Positions 1 through 7,301 of a DNA stretch of 9,906 bases are shown here, piece after piece; positions within the stretch are counted from its first letter, which is position 1, and the number at the start of each line of letters is the position of its first letter. Origin of the DNA: SIG710 sp045605745. GTDB taxonomy: Bacteria > Bacillota > Clostridia > Oscillospirales > CAG-272. The notes below the pieces were generated by a model, which saw only the letters and a program-made list of their open reading frames with translations, did no database searches and had not been told where the DNA came from. Location: NCBI GenBank assembly GCA_045605745.1, contig JAZUQN010000051.1:1-9906 (forward strand). Reading direction: 5' to 3'. Made by a program: the position numbers and the translations under genes.

Positions 1-235
1 GTCTTATTTCAAGTGCTATAAGATTTGCTATGTTGTCAAGTTCTTCTCCCTCATTTTGCCAAAGCTTTTCGGAGCTGATCGATATATAATTGGTTTTCCC
101 ACTTTCAGTTTCAAAGAAGATCTCAGAAACTGTTGCATTTCCGAAACGTTCTTCTCGTTTAAGTGTTACTTTGTCACTTTTTTCCCCCGATATTTTTTTT
201 TCGAGGGCAAGGTCTGATCTTACATAACTATCCAT
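1..235 (-). CDS. gpr: GPR endopeptidase (spore germination protease), N-terminal part
   Basis: Partial gene: about 78 N-terminal residues are visible and the rest lies beyond the left edge. GPR is an aspartic-type protease that degrades small acid-soluble spore proteins (SASP) at germination; it is made in the forespore as a zymogen. The translation starts MDSYVRSDLALE, which matches the family hallmark R-[TS]-D-L-A-x-E at the very N-terminus. It continues with the charged, beta-rich stretch and a TNYISI segment corresponding to the usual GTYITL-type strand. The catalytic aspartates lie outside the window. The ATG at 233-235 has a good upstream AGGAG (AACAGGAG) at normal spacing. In the Bacillus enzyme the propeptide is cleaved near this R-T-D-L motif; if the same applies here, the propeptide would be only about 8 residues (inference). 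Its presence implies a spore-forming host. Confidence 0.85.
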   Translation of the reverse strand, partial: MDSYVRSDLALEKKISGEKSDKVTLKREERFGNATVSEIFFETESGKTNYISISSEKLWQNEGEELDNIANLIALEIR

Positions 236-273
236 ATTTATACTCCTGTTGAACTTTTGAAAAATGAACAAGA

Positions 274-299
274 GTGTCAAAATCACCAATTTTTGACAC
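274..299. repeat. Perfect 9-bp inverted repeat in the gpr leader
   Basis: GTGTCAAAA (274-282) and TTTTGACAC (291-299) are perfect inverted copies separated by 8 nt. The element lies 39 nt upstream of the gpr start codon and 49 nt upstream of the -35 box of the divergent lipoprotein gene. It has no T-run typical of a terminator. It may be an operator dyad for a dimeric regulator or a hairpin in the gpr leader RNA; the sequence alone does not decide. Confidence 0.55.
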
Positions 300-310
300 C
301 GGGTTTTGTG

Positions 311-340
311 CATATATCCAAAGATTTTCTATGTTTATGA
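311..340 (-). promoter_or_regulatory. Possible forespore sigma (SigF/SigG-like) promoter for gpr
   Basis: Read on the minus strand, TCATA (336-340) is followed after 16 nt by GGATATATG (311-319). This resembles the SigF-type pattern GYATA-N16-GGnnAnA, with one mismatch in the -35 element and poor agreement at the 3' end of the -10. In Bacillus, gpr is known to be transcribed by SigF and SigG, which makes the match plausible. Transcription would start near 304 and give a leader of about 70 nt that contains the inverted repeat at 274-299. The match is short and could be chance. Confidence 0.3.
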
Positions 341-347
341 CAACTTC

Positions 348-376
348 TTGATTATCAACCGATTTAATGTTATAAT
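348..376 (+). promoter_or_regulatory. SigA-type promoter of the peptide-binding lipoprotein gene
   Basis: TTGATT (348-353) and TATAAT (371-376) are separated by exactly 17 nt: a five-of-six -35 box and a perfect -10 box. The start would be near 383, giving a leader of about 55 nt that ends in the ribosome binding site GGGAGG at 421-426, 12 nt before the ATG. It lies back to back with the possible gpr promoter. Confidence 0.75.
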
Positions 377-438
377 ATCTTGTAACACTATTTTGTGTTG
401 ACTACATTTTTTCTATTCATGGGAGGATTTCCAAAATT

Positions 439-2130
439 ATGATTAAACGTTTGCTTGCAATCTTTCTCTGCGCACTTATGGTGATTCCTGTTCTTGCGGG
501 TTGCTCGTCTTATGACCCCAATGAGTATGTCGGAGAAACTATAAATATGTACCTTGAAAACGAAGTTTATGATTTTGACCCCGCTTTCGCATATCGTTCA
601 AAGGAAGCACTGCAGTTTTCAAGACTTCTTTTCTCAGGGCTTTTTTATGTTGACGATAATGGTAAGCTTAAAAAAGATCTTGTTAAGAAATATGAGATCG
701 AAGATGATGATGACCAGGAAATTTACAGAATTACAATTGAGCTTAAGGAAACTTATTGGTCTGACGGTAATATCGTAAGCTCTAAGGATGTTCTTTATGC
801 TTGGAAGCGCCTGCTTGATCCAAACAACGTTTCTGATGCTGCAGCTCTCCTTTATGAGATCAGAAATGCTTATGATGCTAAGAACGGTAATTGTTCTGTT
901 GACGATATAGGAGTTTACGCTATCGATAACAATACTCTTCAAATTGATTTTGATCAGCCTATTGATTTCAAGGATTTCCTTTATAACCTTGCAAGCCCTT
1001 GCCTCGTTCCCGTGAGAGAAAATGCTGTTTCCGATAATAAAGACTGGGCCAAGCTTCCAACGACCCTTCTTTGCAGTGGTCCTTTTATAGTGCGCGAGGT
1101 TGAATATGGTAAATCTCTTACCCTTGAAAGAAACTCTTATTATTTCAGAGACAAGGAAAAAGACAGCATCAAGAAGTCTGTAACCCCTTATCGTATTGTT
1201 GTTGATTATACAAAGAGCCCTGCAGAACAGATTGAGGCCTATAAAAACGGTGATATCAATTATGTAGGCAATATTGCTCTTGAAAACCGCGCTGAATATA
1301 AGAAAAAGGCAAAGGTTTATGATCAGCTTTCAACTTTTTCTGTTTATTTCAATTTGAATAACGAAATTTTCGCAAGCGCTGAAACGCGCAAAGCTCTTTC
1401 TGCCGCTATCGACAGAGAGGCTATTGCTGAAAAGCTCGTTTTTGCTGAAGCCGCAACCGCACTTGTTCCGGAGGGAGTTTTTGCTGTTAAAAAGGCCAAT
1501 AAGGATTTCCGCAAGGTTGGCGGTGATTACCTTGAGACAACTGCAACCAAATCCGGTACATTTAGTGGTACATTCTCTATTTCCGTTGCTGATAACGAGG
1601 TGGATGTTGCTGTTGCTGAAATGCTTAAAGATGCTTGGGAGTCTATTGGTTTTAAGGTTAGTATAGTTAAGCTTTCCAAGAGTGCTACTGATGTTATTCT
1701 TCAGGGTGAGAATAAGCCTACAAAGTCTTTTGTCAATGATGATTATCATGCTGCTCTTGTTGATGGTAATTTTGATGTTATTCTTACTGAAATAAGTGCG
1801 CTTGATACTGATGCGTTTTCTATGCTCGCCCCTTTTGCGGCTGCATATTCGGGCCGTAATATGACATTTACCGTTGATTCTCACACCGATGCCAAGAATA
1901 TCACCGGTTATGACAGTGAAGAATACACTGCTCTTATTGATGCTGCTTTTGCTGAAAAGAGCGTTTCCAAGAGAGCCTCTATTTTGCATGATGCTGAAAA
2001 GCTTTTGATGAACGATCTTCCTGTTTGCCCGATTGTATTTACAAAAAAGGCTGTACTTATGTCCGGAATTAAGGGTATTGATGTTGATTATTTTGGCTAC
2101 AATCTTTTCAAGGAAGCAAAACTTAAATAA
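439..2130 (+). CDS. Oligopeptide ABC transporter substrate-binding lipoprotein (SBP_bac_5 / OppA type)
   Basis: Extracellular solute-binding protein of the peptide/nickel family (family 5), which captures oligopeptides for an ABC importer and is tethered to the outer face of the membrane. The first 22 residues form a lipoprotein signal: MIKR, a hydrophobic stretch, then the lipobox LAGC with lipidation at C22. Family features follow: the SSKDVLYAWKRLLDP segment (residues 114-128), matching the conserved 'AeDVvysw-R-llDP' of OppA-like proteins, the 'GPFIV' strand after the central loop, and RKALSAAIDRE (317-327), the usual 'R-A-l-aaIDR' helix. At 563 residues it has the normal length. It starts at ATG 439 behind GGGAGG. 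It has its own promoter and terminator, so it is probably transcribed alone. No oppB/C/D/F genes are adjacent, so its permease partner must be encoded elsewhere. Substrate cannot be read from sequence; a dipeptide or other small ligand is possible. Confidence 0.9.
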   Translation: MIKRLLAIFLCALMVIPVLAGCSSYDPNEYVGETINMYLENEVYDFDPAFAYRSKEALQFSRLLFSGLFYVDDNGKLKKDLVKKYEIEDDDDQEIYRITIELKETYWSDGNIVSSKDVLYAWKRLLDPNNVSDAAALLYEIRNAYDAKNGNCSVDDIGVYAIDNNTLQIDFDQPIDFKDFLYNLASPCLVPVRENAVSDNKDWAKLPTTLLCSGPFIVREVEYGKSLTLERNSYYFRDKEKDSIKKSVTPYRIVVDYTKSPAEQIEAYKNGDINYVGNIALENRAEYKKKAKVYDQLSTFSVYFNLNNEIFASAETRKALSAAIDREAIAEKLVFAEAATALVPEGVFAVKKANKDFRKVGGDYLETTATKSGTFSGTFSISVADNEVDVAVAEMLKDAWESIGFKVSIVKLSKSATDVILQGENKPTKSFVNDDYHAALVDGNFDVILTEISALDTDAFSMLAPFAAAYSGRNMTFTVDSHTDAKNITGYDSEEYTALIDAAFAEKSVSKRASILHDAEKLLMNDLPVCPIVFTKKAVLMSGIKGIDVDYFGYNLFKEAKLK

Positions 2131-2146
2131 TTTAATATTAAAGCAT

Positions 2147-2180
2147 ACGGCGTTGTGTTTAATAACACAACGCCGTTTTT
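2147..2180 (+). terminator. Rho-independent terminator of the peptide-binding lipoprotein gene
   Basis: A perfect stem ACGGCGTTGTGTT (2147-2159) pairs with AACACAACGCCGT (2164-2176) around a TAAT loop, and T2176-T2180 form the T-run. It begins 17 nt after the TAA stop. The reverse direction lacks a T-run of equal quality, so it acts mainly for plus-strand transcription. Confidence 0.9.
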
Positions 2181-2394
2181 GATAAAAAGGACAGGGAAGG
2201 GATGCTTCTCATAAGAAAGTTTCACCGTAGGGCGGGGGCCTGCTCCATATTGTAGTTTTCACTATATCCGATTTAATCGACTCATTTTTTTAATTCAATA
2301 AGTGATTTTTTATATATTTCGATTTGATTTGTGTATTTTGAATGTTTTACATGGGTGATATAATTTATATATAAAAAATGAAAAGGAGACTAAA
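2181..2394. other. Intergenic spacer with a short GC-rich patch
   Basis: The 214-base spacer is strongly AT-rich in its right half (2280-2394), which contains the promoter of the next gene. It is interrupted by a GC-rich patch at 2227-2246 (GTAGGGCGGGGGCCTGCTCC) that differs sharply from the surroundings. This resembles, from general familiarity only, fragments of dispersed intergenic repeats in Clostridia. A 17-codon open frame at 2202-2255 covers the patch, but I see no adequate ribosome binding site and do not call it a gene. Confidence 0.4.
2338..2364 (+). promoter_or_regulatory. Extended -10 promoter of the esterase-LRR gene
   Basis: TATAAT at 2359-2364 is preceded by TGA, forming an extended -10 (TGnTATAAT). 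The -35 region is weak: TTTTGA at 2336-2341 with 17 nt spacing, or TTGAAT at 2338-2343 with 15 nt. An extended -10 often compensates for a poor -35. Transcription would start near 2371, leaving a leader of about 24 nt with the ribosome binding site AAAGGAG at 2382-2388, six bases before the ATG. Confidence 0.6.
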
Positions 2395-5300
2395 ATGAAA
2401 AATTCCGGAAAAATTTTAATCTTTACTTTGCTTCTGCTGACACTTTCGTCTGTTATGGTGATAGGCACCTTTGCCGCAGGACTTCAAAGCATAACAGACC
2501 TTGAGATGACAGACTATTCAAAGATATATTTCAAGGGCGAGACAAACAAAGATTTTACAAAATACGATATCAGCGAGACAATGGTATTTTCAATGAGCTT
2601 GTACGCAGAGGATTTACAAATAACAGCGCCGTATTTTTATTATACTCTCAGGGGCGATGACGGTGCCTCTTCAAGCGGATATACCGTTCCGGATGAAAAC
2701 GGATTTGCAACAATAAAAACCTCGGTTTCAACAAAAGGAGCAGTTCGTCTTGTGGTTCAGCCCTGTAATGCTTCAAGAGAGGTGCTGACCGCAGGAAACA
2801 TAACAAAATTTGAAGGCGGCGCCATTGCGGATGCAGCGAATATACAGCCTACAGTCTCCGAGCCCCTTGATTTTGATGAGTTCTGGGCGGATCAGCTCTC
2901 TATGCTTGATGGGTGCGCTCCTGATCTGTTTTATCTTGAGCAGATCGAATCTACCAACTCAAATTATAATGCTTATATTGTAAAAGTTAATTGTATTGGA
3001 GATACTTCGGCGGTTTCAACCGGTGCAACATGGACTGCAGGCGTTCTTTCTGTTCCGAAGAATGCTTCCGAAGGCTCGCTTGGTTTTAATCTTTTGTATT
3101 ATGGTTACGGCGTTAAGACTGCAGAACAATCTCATAATGCAAATTATATAACATTTTCTGTTTGTGCTCACAGCATCGAACAGCTCATGGAAGCCGCATA
3201 TTATGAAGATACTGCCGCACTTGGACTTACAAACTACGGTTTTTCAGCAGAAAAAAATGAGCTTCCGGAAACTTCATATTTTAGAGGAATGTTGCTAAGA
3301 GACGTTCAGGCTGTGCGTTTCCTTAAAAAATATTTTGGTTCTGAAGGCGGCGAAACGACCTTTAATGAAATAGATATAAGCTCTTGGAAGGGACTTTGGA
3401 ACGGAAAGGATATCTACACAAGAGGAAGTAGCCAGGGGGGCTTTCAGGCAATCTCTGTTGCGGCTCTTGTTCCCGAAGTTACAAAAATATATGCAACCGT
3501 TCCGTGGTTTGCCGATGTTGCGGGAAATACTTCATCCATAAGGATATCATCAACATTCCGCCCCACATATGCAAACGGATTGCGTTATTTTGACACCGCT
3601 TTCATGGCAAAGAGAGTGAAAGCACAGATTATAAATATAACCGCAGGCACGGGTGATACTCTCTGTCCCATGTATGCAATTCAATCCATCTATAATAATC
3701 TGAATGCGAATGTTTCCATGATCTTTAGGCAGGGAATGACACATTCCAATACAAAAACATATCCTATTGAATTTACTCAAAGCAAGTCTAAAGGCGAAAT
3801 GATATATTTCGGCAAGGATGCTTTCCTTGTTTCCGATGAATATTCTGAGGTGATACAGAATGTTTGGACAACCTTAACGGGTATGGAAGCTCTTTGCTTT
3901 GATGATTCAGTCGAGTTTGCTTCTTCTGAAGCGGATAAGAGAATAAAGCTTGAATTTCTATCGGTTAAAAATTTAACTGACAGTGAAACTGTGGTCGCAG
4001 CAAAGGAAGAAATACTTAATACAATAACTGCTCTTGATCTTGATGCTTATGCTTTTTATATCTACGATCTCGGAAAACTGCAGAATAAAACAAAAGCAGT
4101 TCTTGAAATGGCATCGGAACCGGAATCGAAGGTATATCTTATAGGCATAGGTGAAAATCCTTCAGCGTTAAATGTAAGTACAGCGCTTGAGCAGCTTTCG
4201 GGAGCTATATACAAAAACTATATTTCTTCCGAAAATTCTGTTATGGTCATTGATGAAAACGGTGATCTTTGGACAGATTTTGCTGTTACGAATAATTTAA
4301 ATACTTTTGAAGCATATCCGGTTTATACTCCATATTATGACATAAAAAATAACACGGTAAAAACTACATTTTCTTTCCCAGATTCGGAAGGCACTGAATA
4401 CGGAATATTAACTGTTAAAGTTAACGACACACAAACCGAAATAAGGGTTTATAGCAAAGAAACAGTAACTTATTACGGTGACGGATGGCTTATTTATGAC
4501 GGTGTGCTTTATATAAGTCACATGGAAGATGCACAAATGAGCTGGAATAATCATACCTCCTATGTTAACAGAGTTGACATCAGCGAGGGTATAAAAGAGC
4601 TTGCTTCCGGTGCGCTTTCGCTTAAGATTGGAACTGTTGTTAGCTTGCCATACTCAATAGAAAATATTGACAGCAATGCGTTTTCCGGCTCTACCGATAT
4701 CATTATCGAGGGATATGACGGATCGGCTGCAAATGATTTTGCAGAAACTAATTCAATTGCCTATGTGAGTCTCGGAACGGCAGGCAAATGCGGATATGGT
4801 GTTTACTGGAAATATAAGGACGGAACCCTGACAATATTCGGAACAGGCTCACTGCTTGAATCAGGAGTAAGTGCCTATAATAAGCATGCAGAATCTGCAT
4901 GGTATGAATATTACCCCGAAATTACAAAGGTTATTATCGGAGAAAACGTAAAAACGATAAGCTCACACGATTTCCATCAGATGACAAATCTTGAAACGGT
5001 AGAAATAACTCCAAATCTCAAGGTGCTTGAGCAAGGTGCATTTATGACCTGCCCAAAGCTTTCAACCGTCTACATCAAAGGAAATGAGCCTATTGTAGGT
5101 ACTCTGGATTTTAGATATGTTACCTCTATTGGAACATATTGCTTCGATCAGGGAAAGGCGGCGAAAAAATATATTCTTTCAGGTCTTGAAGGAATTATCG
5201 GGAAAGAGACCTTCAAGGCAAATACCAAGCTGACTGCGATAACGATCCCTCAAGGAGTCTCGGCTATAGAGGCTGAAGCTTTTGATACTTGTTTGGCGCT

Positions 5301-6102
5301 CAAAGAACTGACAGTTCTAGGCATGAATACAGAAATTTCCGAATATGCCTTTGCAAATAACACATCAAGCACAGCAAAAAATTATATAAAAAATATAAAG
5401 ATCATCGCTTATTCGGGTTCTGAAGCACAAAAGTTTGCAATTGATAATGGGCTTGTTTTCAGAAATATTGAAACCGAAAAAGAGATAGATTACTCTGTTC
5501 TTCCCGATATATCATTCCTTACATTCAAAGGTTATGAGGTCAGAATGGATAGCTATAACGGTCTCAGATCTAAATTCATTTCAGATCTGAGTAAGATTGA
5601 CTTGCTTGAGGATAAAGGCTTTGAAATTGTTGAATACGGAACGCTTCTTGCTTCCTCCGCTAAGCTGCAAAATAAGGGTGATGAGCTTACGGTGAGCGGT
5701 AAGAACGGCGAATATTCGACACTTACATATGTCGTAATGATGACTATCGTCGAGAATGGAATCCCGATAAAAAAGCATTCGATTGACAGAGAAAACAATC
5801 TGCTTACATATTATTGCACTGTTGTGAACTTCAAAGAGAACAACTATAACGATGATGTTACCATAAGAGGCTATGCGGTTGTTTCAGATGGAAGCGGAAA
5901 TGAATTTATTTTCTATTCCGAATGTGAGAAGGAGGAATATAGATCTGTTTCTCTCGCAACCGTTTGCGATGCGCTTGCAAAAGAGGGGACAGTTACTATT
6001 GAAAATTGCATCAGCTATTCAGATATTATGCGCTTCAGAGGCAAGGTTGACGACTTTGAAGAAGGCGACAACGAAATGGAAGAGGATGACATTTTCGGAT
6101 AA
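2395..6102 (+). CDS. Large exported CE7-like (acetyl xylan esterase family) esterase with BspA-type leucine-rich repeats
   Basis: A 1235-residue multidomain exported protein. Residues 1-28 form a signal peptide (basic start, long hydrophobic core, ending near FAAG). Residues 30-155 look like a beta-sandwich domain of the kind preceding some CE7 enzymes. Residues 157-465 are a CE7 alpha/beta-hydrolase: DFDEFW at 159-164, YFRGMLLRDVQAVRFL at 295-310, nucleophile motif GSSQGG (S346), GDTLCP (D421) and MTHS (H450). The Asp-His spacing of 29 is what I recall for CE7 enzymes. CE7 enzymes deacetylate acetylated sugars or xylo-oligomers. The usual HGxG is YGYG (236-239), and the RGQ motif is not recognisable. 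Residues 470-690 are unassigned. Two modules begin with a W-x-Y-x-x-G-x-L-x-I pattern (698-708 and 805-814), each followed by LRR_5-like repeats (about 720-790 and 843-1020). Residues 1037-1215 form an unassigned module containing YNGLRSKF, and the last 17 residues are very acidic. No LPXTG, S-layer homology or transmembrane anchor is visible. Substrate is unknown; extracellular acetylated glycan is an inference. Confidence 0.8.
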   Translation: MKNSGKILIFTLLLLTLSSVMVIGTFAAGLQSITDLEMTDYSKIYFKGETNKDFTKYDISETMVFSMSLYAEDLQITAPYFYYTLRGDDGASSSGYTVPDENGFATIKTSVSTKGAVRLVVQPCNASREVLTAGNITKFEGGAIADAANIQPTVSEPLDFDEFWADQLSMLDGCAPDLFYLEQIESTNSNYNAYIVKVNCIGDTSAVSTGATWTAGVLSVPKNASEGSLGFNLLYYGYGVKTAEQSHNANYITFSVCAHSIEQLMEAAYYEDTAALGLTNYGFSAEKNELPETSYFRGMLLRDVQAVRFLKKYFGSEGGETTFNEIDISSWKGLWNGKDIYTRGSSQGGFQAISVAALVPEVTKIYATVPWFADVAGNTSSIRISSTFRPTYANGLRYFDTAFMAKRVKAQIINITAGTGDTLCPMYAIQSIYNNLNANVSMIFRQGMTHSNTKTYPIEFTQSKSKGEMIYFGKDAFLVSDEYSEVIQNVWTTLTGMEALCFDDSVEFASSEADKRIKLEFLSVKNLTDSETVVAAKEEILNTITALDLDAYAFYIYDLGKLQNKTKAVLEMASEPESKVYLIGIGENPSALNVSTALEQLSGAIYKNYISSENSVMVIDENGDLWTDFAVTNNLNTFEAYPVYTPYYDIKNNTVKTTFSFPDSEGTEYGILTVKVNDTQTEIRVYSKETVTYYGDGWLIYDGVLYISHMEDAQMSWNNHTSYVNRVDISEGIKELASGALSLKIGTVVSLPYSIENIDSNAFSGSTDIIIEGYDGSAANDFAETNSIAYVSLGTAGKCGYGVYWKYKDGTLTIFGTGSLLESGVSAYNKHAESAWYEYYPEITKVIIGENVKTISSHDFHQMTNLETVEITPNLKVLEQGAFMTCPKLSTVYIKGNEPIVGTLDFRYVTSIGTYCFDQGKAAKKYILSGLEGIIGKETFKANTKLTAITIPQGVSAIEAEAFDTCLALKELTVLGMNTEISEYAFANNTSSTAKNYIKNIKIIAYSGSEAQKFAIDNGLVFRNIETEKEIDYSVLPDISFLTFKGYEVRMDSYNGLRSKFISDLSKIDLLEDKGFEIVEYGTLLASSAKLQNKGDELTVSGKNGEYSTLTYVVMMTIVENGIPIKKHSIDRENNLLTYYCTVVNFKENNYNDDVTIRGYAVVSDGSGNEFIFYSECEKEEYRSVSLATVCDALAKEGTVTIENCISYSDIMRFRGKVDDFEEGDNEMEEDDIFG

Positions 6103-6146
6103 AATCAAGAGGTCTTTTTCAATCGAAAAAGACCTCTTGATTTTAT
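6099..6146. terminator. Bidirectional terminator shared by the esterase gene and queA
   Basis: A perfect 22-bp stem (6099-6120 with 6125-6146) surrounds the four-base loop AATC. Within it, AAGAGGTCTTTTTC and its complement form the core, followed in each direction by GATTTTAT as the T-rich tract. Both convergent genes end inside the stem: the esterase stop is 6100-6102 and the queA stop is 6143-6145, symmetrically placed. It should terminate transcription from both sides. Confidence 0.9.
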
Positions 6147-7222
6147 TGAATAAACATCGCATCGCCAAAAGAGAAGAAACGATATTCTTTTTCCACGGCA
6201 GTTGTATATGCCTCAAGTATTTTTTCTCTACTATAGAATGCTGAAACGAGCATAAGGAGTGTGCTTTCCGGCAAGTGGAAATTGGTGATCAGTGCATCAA
6301 CCGCTTTGAATTTATATCCTGGATAAATAAAAATGCCGGTGTCTCCGCTTATAGGATGTATTATGCCGTTATCATCTGCCACGCTTTCAAGAGTGCGGCA
6401 GGATGTTGTTCCAACTGCAATAATTCTTCCACCGGCAGCCTTTCTTTCGTTGATGATCTTGGCGCTTTCTTCTGATACCGAAATGAATTCAGTGTGCATT
6501 ATATGTTCGTCGATTCGATCGGCTTTCACAGGTCTGAAAGTGCCCAGTCCAACATGGAGCATAACAGGAACTATGGCGCAGCCCTTATCCTGTATTTTTT
6601 TCAAAAGCTGAGGGGTGAAATGCAGGCCGGCAGTTGGGGCTGCAGCGGATCCCTCATCCTTTGCATATACTGTTTGATAACGACTGATATCAGATAATCT
6701 TTCGGTTATATAAGGAGGAAGAGGCATGAGACCTATTTTGTGCAGGATTTCATAAACATTTGAGTGTTCACTGTGATCATAATCGAATTTAACAATTCTG
6801 TTTCCTTCTTCAACGATGTCGATTATTTCACCGTAAAGCAGACCATCACCAAAAACAAGTCTATTACCGATCTTTGCTCTTTTTCCGGGTTTAACAAGAG
6901 TTTCCCATGTGTCAAGTCCGCGAGTGCGGAGAAGCAGAAGCTCAATTGAAGCATCCTCTCTGCCTTCAACATGACCGTATAATCTTGCAGGGATAACCTT
7001 TGAATCATTGATTACCAGAACATCCTCGGGGTGAATGTAATCAATGATATCATAAAAATGCTTGTGTTCAATATTTCCACTTTTTCTATCTATAACCATA
7101 AGTCTCGAATGATCTCTTTGCTCCATTGGGTGCTGAGCTATTCGTTCTTCCGGAAGATCATAGAAAAAATCGCTTGTTTTAAGGTCTGTTTGAGATTTTT
7201 GATTAACAATAATTTCTGACAT
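6143..7222 (-). CDS. queA: S-adenosylmethionine:tRNA ribosyltransferase-isomerase QueA
   Basis: QueA transfers and isomerises the ribosyl moiety of S-adenosylmethionine onto 7-aminomethyl-7-deazaguanine at the wobble position of GUN-anticodon tRNAs, making epoxyqueuosine; it is cytoplasmic. Nearly every family block is readable: FFYDLPEERIAQHP near the start, RDHSRLMV, VLVINDSKVIPARL, the signature AAPTAGLHFTPQLL, HVGLGTFRPV, GTTSCRTLES, and near the C-terminus ITNFHLPESTLLMLVSAF followed by YRFFSFGDAMFI. At 359 residues it is slightly longer than usual, because about 12 residues precede the normal start of the fold. No alternative start codon exists in that stretch. A modest AAAGG lies 8 nt before the ATG. 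It stands alone: tgt, often adjacent in bacteria, is not in the window. It is divergent from dapA, with a 79-nt gap. Confidence 0.97.
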   Translation of the reverse strand: MSEIIVNQKSQTDLKTSDFFYDLPEERIAQHPMEQRDHSRLMVIDRKSGNIEHKHFYDIIDYIHPEDVLVINDSKVIPARLYGHVEGREDASIELLLLRTRGLDTWETLVKPGKRAKIGNRLVFGDGLLYGEIIDIVEEGNRIVKFDYDHSEHSNVYEILHKIGLMPLPPYITERLSDISRYQTVYAKDEGSAAAPTAGLHFTPQLLKKIQDKGCAIVPVMLHVGLGTFRPVKADRIDEHIMHTEFISVSEESAKIINERKAAGGRIIAVGTTSCRTLESVADDNGIIHPISGDTGIFIYPGYKFKAVDALITNFHLPESTLLMLVSAFYSREKILEAYTTAVEKEYRFFSFGDAMFIQ

Positions 7223-7247
7223 ATTTTTGCCTTTCGATTGGTAACTT

Positions 7248-7276
7248 TTGACTTTAGCTCAGCATATAATTTAATT
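7248..7276 (+). promoter_or_regulatory. Probable dapA promoter region (exact boxes uncertain)
   Basis: The 79-nt queA-dapA gap holds TTGACT (7248-7253), a good -35, but the perfect TATAAT at 7265-7270 is only 11 nt away, too close to pair with it. TTGACT pairs at 17 nt with TTAATT (7271-7276). Alternatively TATAAT is used with a weak upstream TAACTT (7242-7247) at 17 nt spacing. A promoter somewhere here is likely because the gap must start dapA. No long leader, T-box or lysine riboswitch fits in the space. Confidence 0.45.
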
Positions 7277-7301
7277 AAATTAATTGCATAGGAGGAGCAA
7301 T

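Noticed and set aside
1330..1989. 219-codon open frame on the minus strand inside the lipoprotein gene
   Set aside because: It lies entirely antisense to a clear SBP_bac_5 gene, has no family resemblance, and reflects the codon bias of the real gene.
2202..2255. 17-codon open frame in the intergenic spacer after the lipoprotein terminator
   Set aside because: No well-spaced ribosome binding site, very short, no recognisable features, and it crosses a GC-rich repeat-like patch.
5873..6244. Plus-strand frame across the esterase end and queA end
   Set aside because: It overlaps two well-supported genes and the shared terminator, has no ribosome binding site of note and a composition unlike a real protein.
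7284..7301. Upstream TTG start for dapA
   Set aside because: It would put the AGGAGG site inside the gene; the ATG at 7302 has ideal spacing and gives the usual DapA N-terminus.
7223..7301. Lysine riboswitch or T-box ahead of dapA
   Set aside because: The 79-nt gap is too short and shows no matching helices or T-box sequence.
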